A DNA stretch of 64,000 bases from Betaproteobacteria bacterium UKL13-2 (lineage in GTDB: Bacteria; Pseudomonadota; Gammaproteobacteria; Burkholderiales; Usitatibacteraceae). The first letter of the stretch is position 1; the number at the start of each line of letters is the position of its first letter. The notes below the pieces were generated by a model. The model saw nothing but the letters and a program-made list of their open reading frames with translations, was not told where the DNA came from and did not search any database. Positions 27,682 through 35,944 of the stretch are shown here, piece by piece. The stretch lies in NCBI GenBank assembly GCA_001602455.1, contig CP012157.1:2909733-2973732 (forward strand), in the 5' to 3' direction. The position numbers and the translations under genes are program-made.

Positions 27682-30600
27682 ATGACCATCAATACGTTTA
27701 CAGATTCAGTCGATGCGCTACTGCTCGCCCGTGCCGCCACTGGGGGCGCACCACGGTTGATTCTCGTTGCCGACGCAGCAGACGGCGAGCGTCTTGCCAC
27801 CGAAATCGCGTGGTTTCAGCCGACGCTTCGCGTCTGTCGCCTGCCGGACTGGGAGACGCTTCCCTACGATCATTTTTCGCCGCATCCAGACTTAGTGTCA
27901 GAGCGTATCTCGACACTCTATCGATTGTCGCGGGGTGATTTCGATGTTGGCATCGTGCCGGTCACCACCGCCATGACACGCTTGGCACCGCGCGAGTATC
28001 TGGCGGGGCGCGCTTTCTTTTTACGAACAAAAACACCGCTTGATCTTGAGGCATTCCGCAACGACCTGAGCTTCGCCGGATACACGTCCGTCACACAGGT
28101 CATGGCGCCGGGTGAATTCGCGATCCGAGGCGGGCTGATCGATTTGTTTCCCATGGGCTCCACCATTCCATATCGGATCGATCTATTCGGCGATGAAATT
28201 GAAGCGATTCGCACCTTCGATGTTGACACCCAGCGTAGCATTTATCCAGTCAACGAAATTCGCCTGTTACCGGCGCGCGAATTTCCGCTCGACAAGGCCG
28301 GCCAGCATCAGTTTCGCGAGCAGTTTCGCGACCGCTTTGAGGGCGATCCCTCTAAGTCACGCATGTATAAGGACGTGTCGAACGGAATGGCGCCGAACGG
28401 TATTGAATATTTCCTGCCGCTCTTTTTTGCCTCAACGGCGACGATATTCGACTACCTGCCGCCTGAAACGCAGCTCTTTCTCCATGGCAATGTCGAGTCG
28501 GTTGCCGACGCATTTTGGCGCGACATAAAATCGCGCTACGACTTAATGCGCGGCGACCGCGATCATCCACTGCTTCCGCCCGCGGATGTGTTTATGCCGG
28601 TGGAAGAATTGTTCCGTGGCGTGGGACGCTTCGAAAAACTTTCTCTCGCCAATCCCGCGACGGCATCGAAGGCCCTGCCACCGGTTGACGTTGACCGTAA
28701 AGCCGCTGACCCATTGGCGCGATTGCGTCAATTCATCGCCATTGGTAGCACTCGCGTCATGGTTGCCGCCGAGAGTCTCGGCAGACGCGAAACCATTGTC
28801 ACGTTCTTCAATGACCATAAGCTAAACACCAGTACTGGCGCGGATTTCGAAAGCATTTTGGCTGGAAATGCCCGTCCTGATTCGACTTTGCCCGCCGTTA
28901 TCGTCACCATCGCGCCAATCCAACGAGGCTTTATCGCCGTCGACGACAAGCTCGCCATCATTACCGAAAACGAGTTATACGCGAGCGAAGTGAAACAATC
29001 GCGGCGACGTGAGAAATCCCGCACCAATGCCGAAGGCATGTTGCGGGATTTAGCCGAAGTCAAGATGGGTGACCCCGTTGTACATGAGCAGCATGGCATC
29101 GGTCGCTACATGGGACTCACGTCGATGGACCTCGGCGAAGGCGCGATGGAGTTCTTAGAGTTGCACTACGACGGCGAAGACAAGTTGTTTGTGCCCGTCT
29201 CACAGTTATCGGTAATTTCACGTTATACGGGTGCCAATCCCGACTCGGCACCGCTACATCGCTTAGGCTCTGGCCAATGGGAAAAAGCGCGCCGTAAAGC
29301 CGCCGAACAAATCCGCGACACTGCCGCCGAATTGCTCAATCTCTACGCGCGCCGCGCTGCGCGCCAAGGGTTTGCCTTTCCGATGAAGGCCAATGAAGTC
29401 GATGCGTTTGCGGCGGGCTTCCCGTTTGAAGAAACAGCCGACCAGACCGCGGCGATACAGGCCGTGACTGCCGACATGACCTCGGGGCGACCGATGGATC
29501 GACTGATCTGCGGTGATGTCGGCTTCGGCAAAACAGAAGTCGCGCTGCGCGCTACGTTCCTCGCGGTCAATGCGGGCAAACAAGTTGCGATATTGGTGCC
29601 GACCACGTTGCTCGCTGAGCAGCATTTCCATAACTTCTCGGATCGTTTTGCGGAGTGGCCGGTCAAGCTCACCGAGTTCTCACGTTTTCGATCTGCCAAG
29701 GAAACGGCTGAGGCGATCAAAGGTCTTGCCAATGGCACCGTCGATATCGCCATTGGCACACACAAGCTGATTCAGAAGGATGTGGTCTTCAAAAATCTTG
29801 GTTTGGTCATCATCGATGAGGAACATCGTTTTGGTGTGCGCCAGAAGGAAGTCCTTAAAGCCCTGCGCTCCGAAGTCGATGTGTTGACACTCACCGCGAC
29901 ACCGATTCCGCGAACACTCGCCATGTCGCTTGAAGGCTTGCGTGATTTTTCCGTGATTGCCACCGCCCCACAACGCCGCCTCTCGATCAAGACGTTCGTC
30001 CACACGCTGTCCGAAGGCACGGTGCGCGAAGGCATCATGCGTGAATTGAAGCGCGGCGGGCAAGCCTACTATTTGTACAACGAAGTTGAGACCATCCAAA
30101 ACCAGTTAGAACGATTGCAACGCCTCATTCCCGAGGCGCGTATCGCGGTGGCGCACGGCCAGCTACCCGAGCGCGAACTCGAACGTGTGATGCGCGACTT
30201 CTACCACCAAAAGGCCAACGTGTTGCTGTGCTCGACTATCATCGAAACCGGTATCGACGTTCCGACCGCCAACACCATCCTCATTCATCGTGCAGATAAG
30301 TTTGGCCTGGCGCAATTGCATCAGCTTCGCGGTCGGGTTGGTCGTTCGCACCATCAAGCCTACGCCTACCTGCTCACGCCGCCCGAAGATGGTTTGAACA
30401 TCAACGCCAAACGTCGTTTGGAAGCGATTCAAACCATGGAAGATTTGGGCGCGGGGTTCTACTTGGCGATGCACGATTTGGAAATTCGCGGTGCCGGGGA
30501 GGTTCTGGGTGACTCACAGTCCGGCGGCATTCAAGATATCGGTTTCACGCTATACACGGATATGTTGAACCACGCGGTGAAGTCCCTCAAAGCGGGTAAG

Positions 30601-31089
30601 GAGCCGGATCTCTCCAAGCCGCTGAGTGTCGCAACGGAAATCAATCTGCATGCACCGGCGTTGTTACCAGACACCTACTGTGGCGACGTGCACGAGCGGC
30701 TAGTCATCTACAAACGCCTCGCCAACTGCGATTCAGCCGACACGCTCGAACAACTCAAGGAAGAGTTGATTGATCGCTTTGGCACCTTGCCAGACGCAAC
30801 CTCCAATCTCTTCGACAGTCACGCGCTGCGTATCACCGGCAAGCCGTTGGACCTGATCAAAATTGATGCGAGCGCCGCGTCGATTACCATTCAGTTTGGG
30901 CCCGACACACCGATTCATCCGCACCGCGTCATCCAACTGGTGCAGCAAAAGCGGCACTTCAAATTAGCCGGGCCTGATAAGCTCAAGATCGAGAAGCCGA
31001 TGCCCAATCTGCACGACCGTGTTCTGGCGATTAAGGCGGTCTTGTACGAGCTCACGCCCATCGTGCCGCAAGCCAAGGTGGCGGCATGA
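27682..31089 (+). CDS. mfd: Transcription-repair coupling factor Mfd
   Basis: 1135 codons, full length. The N-terminal UvrA-binding module resembles UvrB (LPDWETLPYDHFSPHPDLVSERI). The RNA polymerase interaction domain has GDPVVHEQHGIGRYMGL (about residue 455). The RecG-like translocase has Walker A (DRLICGDVGFGKTEVALRATF), the box LVIIDEEHRFGVRQKE, TATPIPRTLAMSL and the C-terminal QLRGRVGRSHHQAYAYLL. The D7 regulatory domain ends the protein. Mfd removes RNA polymerase stalled at lesions and recruits UvrA. The stop codon overlaps an ATG (ATGA) leading toward serB. Confidence 0.96.
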   Translation: MTINTFTDSVDALLLARAATGGAPRLILVADAADGERLATEIAWFQPTLRVCRLPDWETLPYDHFSPHPDLVSERISTLYRLSRGDFDVGIVPVTTAMTRLAPREYLAGRAFFLRTKTPLDLEAFRNDLSFAGYTSVTQVMAPGEFAIRGGLIDLFPMGSTIPYRIDLFGDEIEAIRTFDVDTQRSIYPVNEIRLLPAREFPLDKAGQHQFREQFRDRFEGDPSKSRMYKDVSNGMAPNGIEYFLPLFFASTATIFDYLPPETQLFLHGNVESVADAFWRDIKSRYDLMRGDRDHPLLPPADVFMPVEELFRGVGRFEKLSLANPATASKALPPVDVDRKAADPLARLRQFIAIGSTRVMVAAESLGRRETIVTFFNDHKLNTSTGADFESILAGNARPDSTLPAVIVTIAPIQRGFIAVDDKLAIITENELYASEVKQSRRREKSRTNAEGMLRDLAEVKMGDPVVHEQHGIGRYMGLTSMDLGEGAMEFLELHYDGEDKLFVPVSQLSVISRYTGANPDSAPLHRLGSGQWEKARRKAAEQIRDTAAELLNLYARRAARQGFAFPMKANEVDAFAAGFPFEETADQTAAIQAVTADMTSGRPMDRLICGDVGFGKTEVALRATFLAVNAGKQVAILVPTTLLAEQHFHNFSDRFAEWPVKLTEFSRFRSAKETAEAIKGLANGTVDIAIGTHKLIQKDVVFKNLGLVIIDEEHRFGVRQKEVLKALRSEVDVLTLTATPIPRTLAMSLEGLRDFSVIATAPQRRLSIKTFVHTLSEGTVREGIMRELKRGGQAYYLYNEVETIQNQLERLQRLIPEARIAVAHGQLPERELERVMRDFYHQKANVLLCSTIIETGIDVPTANTILIHRADKFGLAQLHQLRGRVGRSHHQAYAYLLTPPEDGLNINAKRRLEAIQTMEDLGAGFYLAMHDLEIRGAGEVLGDSQSGGIQDIGFTLYTDMLNHAVKSLKAGKEPDLSKPLSVATEINLHAPALLPDTYCGDVHERLVIYKRLANCDSADTLEQLKEELIDRFGTLPDATSNLFDSHALRITGKPLDLIKIDASAASITIQFGPDTPIHPHRVIQLVQQKRHFKLAGPDKLKIEKPMPNLHDRVLAIKAVLYELTPIVPQAKVAA

Positions 31090-31118
31090 GTGCCCCGCAA
31101 GCGAAGGTTGCGGTATGA
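31086..31118 (+). other. Ten-codon mini-ORF linking mfd and serB
   Basis: The ATG at 31086 overlaps the mfd stop (ATGA). The frame MSAPQAKVAV ends at a TGA (31116-31118) that overlaps the serB ATG (31115) in the same ATGA manner. It arises from a tandem duplication of about 29 bp covering the gene junction (CCGCAAGCSAAGGTKGCGGY-ATGAGTG occurs twice). It probably acts only as a translational bridge. Confidence 0.6.
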
Positions 31119-31780
31119 GTGTCGCCCAACCGACGAACCTCAGCGAGTTTCGTTTGCTCGCGATGGATATGGATTCGACCTTAATCACCATCGAGTGTAT
31201 CGACGAGATTGCGGACTTTGTTGGAAAAAAGACGGACGTTGCCGCCGTCACAGAAGCCGCCATGCGCGGTGAAATCGACTGGCCTACCTCGTTCAGGCAA
31301 CGAGTCGCATTACTCGCTGGCCTCGATGAGGCCGCTCTGCAACAGGTCTATGACCAGCGGCTAAAACTTTCGCCCGGCGCGGAAACATTGGTGGCCGCTG
31401 CGAAAGGTGCGGGAATTTATACCCTGCTTGTTTCTGGCGGCTTTAACTTCTTCACCAATCGGCTGAAAGAGCGACTTGGATTGGATGCCGCGTTTTCCAA
31501 TCAACTGGAAATCGTTGACGGCAAACTCACTGGCCGTGTTGTCGGGCCACTCTGTGACGCCGATGCCAAGGCGCAACACGTACGCGATTTTGCACAACAA
31601 CTCGGTGCCAGCCGCGAGCAAATCATGGTCATCGGTGATGGCGCCAACGACTTAAAAATGATGGCGGTCGCCGGAACATCTGTCGCTTACTACGCCAAAC
31701 CCATCGTACAGGCACAAGCGACGATGGCGATCAACGCCGGCGGGCTGGACGAAGTCTTACGCCGTTTCCCGGCACCTTAG
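31115..31780 (+). CDS. serB: Phosphoserine phosphatase
   Basis: 221 codons from the ATG at 31115; longer frames upstream read into mfd. The HAD phosphatase core has motif I LLAMDMDSTLITIECIDE (nucleophile Asp), motif II LLVSGGFNFF (Ser), a conserved Lys near KAQHVRDF, and motif IV VIGDGANDLKMMAVAGTSVAYYAKP. There is no N-terminal ACT domain. It performs the last step of serine synthesis. Translation is probably coupled to mfd through the mini-ORF. Confidence 0.93.
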   Translation: MSVAQPTNLSEFRLLAMDMDSTLITIECIDEIADFVGKKTDVAAVTEAAMRGEIDWPTSFRQRVALLAGLDEAALQQVYDQRLKLSPGAETLVAAAKGAGIYTLLVSGGFNFFTNRLKERLGLDAAFSNQLEIVDGKLTGRVVGPLCDADAKAQHVRDFAQQLGASREQIMVIGDGANDLKMMAVAGTSVAYYAKPIVQAQATMAINAGGLDEVLRRFPAP

Positions 31781-31858
31781 TTTGCGGAGCGGCAGCGGGA
31801 TCGCGAACCGCCGCACCTGGCCCAAAGCCGTCCTTCGATTTTCCCGATACAAGCGGCG

Positions 31859-31947
31859 GTTTGACGTTTGAGCTAAGCGGCCCGCAACGGCAGGACGCTC
31901 CGTTTGAGCGAGGGTAGGCGTCACCCGGAGACGTAGGAGTGTTGAAC
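31859..31947 (-). repeat. Degenerate attC-like site (weak)
   Basis: On the minus strand GTTCAAC (31947-31941, fits RYYYAAC) and GTCAAAC (31865-31859, one or two changes from GTTRRRY) bracket 89 bp directly after the stop of the 31954-32457 gene. The inner arms do not pair clearly, and GCTCAAACG occurs twice as a direct repeat. It is listed because position and end motifs suit the 3' end of a second cassette, but confidence is low. Confidence 0.3.
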
Positions 31948-31953
31948 GCGAAA

Positions 31954-32457
31954 TCAAAGCGAACGAAGATCACCAAGCGCATCCATGAGTGCTTTTGCTG
32001 AGCGGTCGTCCACCGCCTCCTCTGCGACCAAGTACAACCAGTCGAAGCCGGGCCTATCGATGACGGCTCTATGCTCGGATTTGGCTCCCGTGGCGACACT
32101 TGACTTGCCAATCAAGAATCCAAGAATTGGGCCGAAGTTTCGAAGCTCAAATGGTCCAGTCCAAGAGGCATCCCTCCTGACGGCTGCGACGAGTTCGGCG
32201 GCACTGTGCGACCGGCGTGAATAGGTCCAGATTGTCAGCTCGCCAGCCTTGCTTGGAAGCGCTATGACTATCTCGTCGTAAGTCGGAAACTCGCGGCGTG
32301 TGGCCGGTGCTCCGGCTGGAAGCAAGATAGAGAGCTTGAGTCTGGATTGATCGAAGGCCGTCCTCTCTTGAACGTTCTGAGCTTGTGAACACAATGCAAA
32401 CAACGACAAGAATAGGGCCGGGAGTGCAAGCCAGAGTCAAATGGCGAAGATACGCAT
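31954..32457 (-). pseudogene. Cassette-borne secreted protein with an in-frame stop in its signal peptide
   Basis: From the ATG at 32457 the frame reads MRIFAI, a TGA at 32439-32437, then LWLALPALFLSLFALCSQAQN and about 145 further residues to 31954. Reading the TGA as tryptophan (one base change) restores a normal signal peptide, so a nonsense mutation is the simplest explanation. A TTG further in could still start a shorter product. The mature part (RTAFDQSRLKLSILLPAGAPATRREFPTYDEIVIALPS) is not recognised. The start lies 24 bp behind an attC-like crossover point, as expected for an integron cassette. Confidence 0.55.
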
Positions 32458-32475
32458 GTGAGTCTTTCCATTGAT

Positions 32476-32544
32476 GCTTAACGTGGAGGTCACTGGCGCT
32501 GCGCAGCTTTGTCGCGCAGCGTCCGGTGGACCGCGGGGTTATGT
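32476..32544 (-). repeat. attC-like integron recombination site
   Basis: 69 bp. On the minus strand it begins with ACATAAC (R'') directly after the stop of the 32546-33058 gene and ends with GTTAAGC (R', consensus GTTRRRY). Between them CGCGGTCCACCGGACGCTGC and GCAGCGCCAGTGACCTCCAC can pair along nearly their whole length with an extra unpaired base, around a short loop. R'' is the exact complement of GTTATGT at 33068-33062, the other border of the same cassette, as cassette circularisation requires. Confidence 0.65.
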
Positions 32545-32545
32545 T

Positions 32546-33058
32546 TCATAGTTGTAATGGCGCGATCCATAAGCTCGCAAATGCGACACCGACGCTGAAG
32601 GCATTTGCCAGAACAAGCCACCCAAACTTCTTACTCTTGATCTTAAAATCGACCTTAAACGCCTTCTTGTATACAAACCCCTCCAATACGGCGTTGACTA
32701 CGCAGGCCAGTAAGAACGTACCCGCCCAAGTGATTGGGTTAAATGTCCCCCATCCCAGCGCCCAGTTGTAAACAGAAGCAGGAAACAGTTCCCAGGCGAT
32801 ACCTGCAATGGGAATTAGAACTACCCCAACTACTGCCGATGCGGCATTGGCCGATAGATCTGCAATAGCCGCACGCCTTGGAGCCAAACCAAATAGCCAG
32901 CGTACGAAAAAATACTCGATGACAAGGCCAACTGAGATTGCCCACCAAGAGAAAAGCCGCGTTTCCAAATAGAGCGCAGGCCAGACTGCGTTTGCATATG
33001 CAATGGCTGGTATTGCCAGTAGCGCTGCGATCACAAGCCCTCTCAACGACGGCTCCAT
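32546..33058 (-). CDS. Membrane protein of an integron gene cassette
   Basis: 170 codons from the ATG at 33058, only 9 bp inside the presumed cassette border, as is typical of cassettes. It has a hydrophobic N-terminus (RGLVIAALLAIPAIAYANAVWPALYLE) and further segments near residues 38-58, 70-92, 105-130 and 145-165. I do not recognise the family. The sequence around LFSWWAISVGLVIEYFFVRWLFGL recalls small membrane proteins found in environmental cassettes, from general memory. The gene with its attC spans 32482-33067. Confidence 0.65.
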   Translation of the reverse strand: MEPSLRGLVIAALLAIPAIAYANAVWPALYLETRLFSWWAISVGLVIEYFFVRWLFGLAPRRAAIADLSANAASAVVGVVLIPIAGIAWELFPASVYNWALGWGTFNPITWAGTFLLACVVNAVLEGFVYKKAFKVDFKIKSKKFGWLVLANAFSVGVAFASLWIAPLQL

Positions 33059-33068
33059 GAAACATAAC

Positions 33069-33425
33069 TTAATGTAGACACGCGAATTGCTGCATATCGT
33101 GGCACGCTGCGCGCTACCGTGGCGACACAAACTACGGAATAACGCTCGCAATCAATAGGTTGCCTATTGATTCTGTATTTATGTACATTCATAACAAAAT
33201 CCCCATTTCCGGCAGTTCAAATCGCACAGACCGCACCCTTCGCGGCGCAGATACCAGCGCACCACTAAAGTTTAACGCTGCACTTCCATCGCCGCAATCG
33301 ACAAAAAATACTAGGTTGAAACACTAGCGGTCGGAGTCACATTGTTCTTCATCTGGGTCGGTGGATCAATGTATGAAATCAGAGCATCTTGGGGAAGCGC
33401 CGCTCGTGGCCGTTACTCGCCTTGT
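33069..33425. other. Gene-free stretch between cassette and toxin-antitoxin pair
   Basis: 357 bp. The border GTTATGT (minus strand, 33068-33062) implies an attC should lie here, but I cannot find a matching R'' or pairing arms, so that site is degenerate or lost. AATAGGTTGCCTATT at about 33153-33167 is a short inverted repeat. The right part holds one of the direct repeats that flank the toxin-antitoxin pair. Confidence 0.4.
33374..33420. repeat. Imperfect direct repeat flanking a toxin-antitoxin pair (left)
   Basis: AAATCAGAGCATCTTGGGGA and about 27 further bases match 34085-34133 (AAATTAGAGCACGTCCGGGA...) at most positions, including a shared TGGCCG and a following TTAC. Both are in the same orientation on either side of the toxin-antitoxin genes, so they may mark the borders of the insertion. 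Confidence 0.55.
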
Positions 33426-33731
33426 TCAATGAGGAACTGCCTGTGCGACTAGGCGAACACCAAGTGCCGCGCAGACTCGACTTACGGTATCGAAGCGCGG
33501 CTGTGCATTCGGGCGTAACGCCTTGTAGAGTGCTTCGCGAGTGAGGCCCGAGGCCTTGGCGATTTCACTCATGCCTCGCGCACGCGCAATGTCCCCCAGC
33601 GCGGCGGCCAGCATTGCGGGATCACCTTCTTCAATCATTGCGGTCAGATACTCTGCTACCGCTTCTTCGCTGTCGAGGTACTCCGCCGCATCAAATACGG
33701 GTAGATCTGTTGGTCGAATTTTCTTAGTCAT
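33426..33731 (-). CDS. HigA-like antitoxin
   Basis: 101 codons. The C-terminal helix-turn-helix (ALGDIARARGMSEIAKASGLTREALYKALRPNAQPRFDTVSRVCAALGVRLV) is the Xre-like fold of addiction-module antidote proteins. It is encoded 2 bp after the toxin stop, in the toxin-first order typical of higBA-like pairs. It should neutralise the toxin and, with it, repress the operon at the palindrome described at 34033. Confidence 0.85.
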   Translation of the reverse strand: MTKKIRPTDLPVFDAAEYLDSEEAVAEYLTAMIEEGDPAMLAAALGDIARARGMSEIAKASGLTREALYKALRPNAQPRFDTVSRVCAALGVRLVAQAVPH

Positions 33732-33733
33732 CG

Positions 33734-34030
33734 TTAATTCTCGATTTGCGCCGCCAGCTTGACGGCTTTAGCAATATCCTTGGCCTGCGTGGACTTATCA
33801 CCTCCACCCAGCATCACAATCAACAACCGGCCGCGTTTGACGTAATACAAGCGCCAGCCTGGACCAAAGTCTTCTCGCATTTCATATACGCCCGATTCAA
33901 CCGACTTTACGTCCCCCAAATTACCCAGCTGCGCTTTTCTCAATCGCGCAGCCAGACGTGCACGCGTCACTCCGTCGCGAAGACTTAAAAACCAAGCGTC
34001 AAATTCCTTCGTTCGCCGAACGGTAAACAT
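33734..34030 (-). CDS. RelE/HigB-type mRNA interferase toxin
   Basis: 98 codons. It matches the 'addiction module killer protein' branch of the RelE/ParE superfamily: TKEFDAWFLSLRDGVTRARLAARLRKAQLGNLGDVKSVESGVYEMREDFGPGWRLYYVKRGRLLIVMLGGGDKSTQAKDIAKAVKLA. The GPGWRLYY and LLGGGDK-like stretches are the most conserved. Such toxins cleave mRNA on the ribosome. It sits directly behind a palindromic operator. The gene appears intact. Confidence 0.87.
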   Translation of the reverse strand: MFTVRRTKEFDAWFLSLRDGVTRARLAARLRKAQLGNLGDVKSVESGVYEMREDFGPGWRLYYVKRGRLLIVMLGGGDKSTQAKDIAKAVKLAAQIEN

Positions 34031-34032
34031 CG

Positions 34033-34060
34033 TTTATTGTAATCGACCGATTACAATAAA
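34033..34060. promoter_or_regulatory. Perfect palindromic operator of the toxin-antitoxin operon
   Basis: TTTATTGTAATC and GATTACAATAAA are exact 12-bp inverted repeats with a 4-bp spacer, ending 3 bp from the toxin start codon. A binding site for the antitoxin helix-turn-helix is the obvious reading. Confidence 0.75.
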
Positions 34061-34084
34061 TCAAGTAAGAGGGCCAAACCCGCT

Positions 34085-34133
34085 GAAATTAGAGCACGTC
34101 CGGGAAGGGCAGCTATTGGCCGAAAAGTTACGC
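34085..34133. repeat. Imperfect direct repeat flanking a toxin-antitoxin pair (right)
   Basis: Partner of 33374-33420, in the same orientation, upstream of the toxin promoter. The segment between them is about 0.7 kb and holds only the toxin-antitoxin operon. Confidence 0.55.
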
Positions 34134-34166
34134 GGCTAGTTGAGCAGAATTAATGGGGCCAGGCTC

Positions 34167-35685
34167 TCATGGCACTACCTTAAGCGATTTCTGCCATGAA
34201 AGCGCATGGAAAGAAAGCTGGCTGAGAGCCTTCACTTGTTAAGATGCTGGTGTCTAACATCAACGTCAAAACAGAAAGGATCAGCCATGTGTGACGATAC
34301 CAAAAAAACGCCTACAGTCGAGCATTTTTCGTTTCAAGCAGTTTGTCGCCGAAGCCCCCGGCGCGGCAATGAGCGAGGCAATACCACTGGCGCGGCTGCA
34401 ATCGATTGTTAATCTTGAGGTCGGCAGCTACCGTGACCGGCTCTACCCACCGTTGACGACACTGGGGCTATTCATTGAGCAGAGTCTGTCTGCGGATGGC
34501 GCGTGCCAAGATGCCGTCGCCCGATACCTGAGCGCACGCCATGCGCGGGATCAAGCCCCTTGCAGCCTCAACACCGGCCCTTACTGCAAAGCGCGCCAGC
34601 GGTTACCGATTTCGCTGGTAGAACAGCTGAGCGCGACCATTGGAGAGCGTCTGGAGCAATCCGCACCGAGTCAATGGCGCTGGCGAGGGCGGCGCGTCAA
34701 GCTCTTGGATGGCACCACCGTCTCGATGCCGGATACACCGGCCAATCAAGCGGCATATCCACAAAGCGGCGAACAAGCACCAGGACTAGGATTCCCGTTC
34801 GCACAACTCGTCGGCCTCCTTTCCTTGGCCACCGGTGCGGTGCTCGGTGTCGCGATGGGGTCCACCAAGGGCAAGGGTAGTGGCGAGCAAGCGCTATTTC
34901 GTGAACTGATGCCACAGCTCGACAGTGGAGACGTGATTTTGGTGGATCGCTATCACTGCACTTACTTCACCATTGCCATGCTGTTGGCGCGTGGCATCGA
35001 TATCTTGACCCGACAACACCAGAAGCGCTTAACCTCTCCGGAGGCGATCATCGAGACCTTCGGCGGCGGCGACCGCTTGGTACGATGGGTGCGACCGCAG
35101 CGCCCGAAGTGGATGGACGCCAAGCAGTACGCCACGATGCCCGAAGAACTCATCGTTCGTCAGACCGAGGTAGGTGGTCGCGAGCTGGTGACCACACTCG
35201 TCGACGCCAAGCGTGTCTCAACGAGTGATCTCGATGCGCTCTATCGCAAGCGCTGGATGATCGAGGTTGACTTCCGCAGCATCAAATCCGAGATCGGCAT
35301 GGATATCCTGCGCAGCAAGTCGCCGGAGATGGCCAGAAAGGAAGTTGCTGTCCACCTGCTGGCCTATAACCTGATCCGCTCACTCATGGTGCGTGCCGCC
35401 GTGCTGGCTCACGTCCTGCCGCGTGCCTTGAGCTTCAAGGCCACACTTCAGCTTTGGCACGCCTTTAGCCAGCAATGGCGATGGCATCTAGGTGAGGCCA
35501 CAGAATCCGTCGTGACGGCAATGCTTCGTGCAATTTCAACGAGGATCATTCCGCATCGACCAGACCGAATAGAGCCTCATGCCGTCAAGCGACGACCAAC
35601 AACGCATGCCTACTTGACAGTCCCACGTGATCAAGCCCGAGCCGCTATCCTCGAAGCGCGAAAATCGCTTAAGGTAGTGCCATGA
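34167..35685 (+). mobile_element. IS4-family insertion sequence, copy 1 (1519 bp)
   Basis: Terminal inverted repeats begin TCATGGCACTACCTTAAG and continue CGATTT, about 24 bp. Flanking 11-bp direct repeats GGGCCAGGCTC lie at 34156-34166 and 35686-35696. It carries one transposase gene whose stop codon is formed by the last three bases of the element. Copy 2 at 36542-38060 has the same length and appears identical along its sequence. Confidence 0.92.
34291..35685 (+). CDS. IS4-family DDE transposase (copy 1)
   Basis: 464 codons from a GTG at 34291; an ATG at 34369 is a possible later start. The catalytic triad is in VKLLDGTTVSMPDT (Asp, about residue 140), GDVILVDRYHCTYF (Asp, about 216) and YRKRWMIEVDFRSIKSEIGMDILRSKSPEMARKEVAVHLLAYNLIR (Glu, about 330, in the Y-(2)-R-(3)-E-(6)-K signature). 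The TGA stop lies in the right inverted repeat, so the C-terminus reads KVVP. It looks active. Confidence 0.9.
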   Translation: MTIPKKRLQSSIFRFKQFVAEAPGAAMSEAIPLARLQSIVNLEVGSYRDRLYPPLTTLGLFIEQSLSADGACQDAVARYLSARHARDQAPCSLNTGPYCKARQRLPISLVEQLSATIGERLEQSAPSQWRWRGRRVKLLDGTTVSMPDTPANQAAYPQSGEQAPGLGFPFAQLVGLLSLATGAVLGVAMGSTKGKGSGEQALFRELMPQLDSGDVILVDRYHCTYFTIAMLLARGIDILTRQHQKRLTSPEAIIETFGGGDRLVRWVRPQRPKWMDAKQYATMPEELIVRQTEVGGRELVTTLVDAKRVSTSDLDALYRKRWMIEVDFRSIKSEIGMDILRSKSPEMARKEVAVHLLAYNLIRSLMVRAAVLAHVLPRALSFKATLQLWHAFSQQWRWHLGEATESVVTAMLRAISTRIIPHRPDRIEPHAVKRRPTTHAYLTVPRDQARAAILEARKSLKVVP

Positions 35686-35734
35686 GGGCCAGGCTCGATT
35701 TGTTTCGCCAGATTGAATATATCGAGCCTGGCCC
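35686..35734. repeat. REP-like palindrome, target of the IS4-type elements
   Basis: GGGCCAGGCTCGAT and ATCGAGCCTGGCCC are perfect 14-bp arms with a 21-base centre. Each arm contains the 11-bp target used by an insertion: copy 1 duplicated the left arm sequence, the miniature element the right arm. The same sequence, with the right arm partly lost, follows copy 2 at 38061-38103. Confidence 0.85.
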
Positions 35735-35930
35735 TCATGGCACTACCTTAAGTCTGTCATCCCGGCGAAGGCCGGGATCCAAGTTGCATTTTTAGATAAC
35801 CTAACGAACTTGAACCCCGGCTCGGCACAACACCTGTGGTTGTTCGCCGGAGAGACAGTTTTCGGAGTCGGTTTAGGCAAGCCGATGTCTTTAAGTTGAG
35901 AGTAGATGTTCGCTTAAGGTAGTGCCATGA
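35735..35930. mobile_element. 196-bp miniature element with IS4-type ends
   Basis: TCATGGCACTACCTTAAG (35735-35752) and its exact reverse CTTAAGGTAGTGCCATGA (35913-35930) are the first 18 bp of the neighbouring IS. The 11-bp GAGCCTGGCCC is duplicated on both sides (35724-35734 and 35931-35941). The interior is unrelated to the transposase and includes a hairpin repeat (CATCCCGGCGAAGGCCGGGA, 35759-35778). This fits a MITE moved by the IS4 transposase. Confidence 0.88.
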
Positions 35931-35944
35931 GAGCCTGGCCCCTT

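Noticed and set aside
33062-33160. An attC site upstream of the membrane-protein cassette
   Set aside because: The R' box is present, but no R'' or pairing arms could be found, so no site is called.
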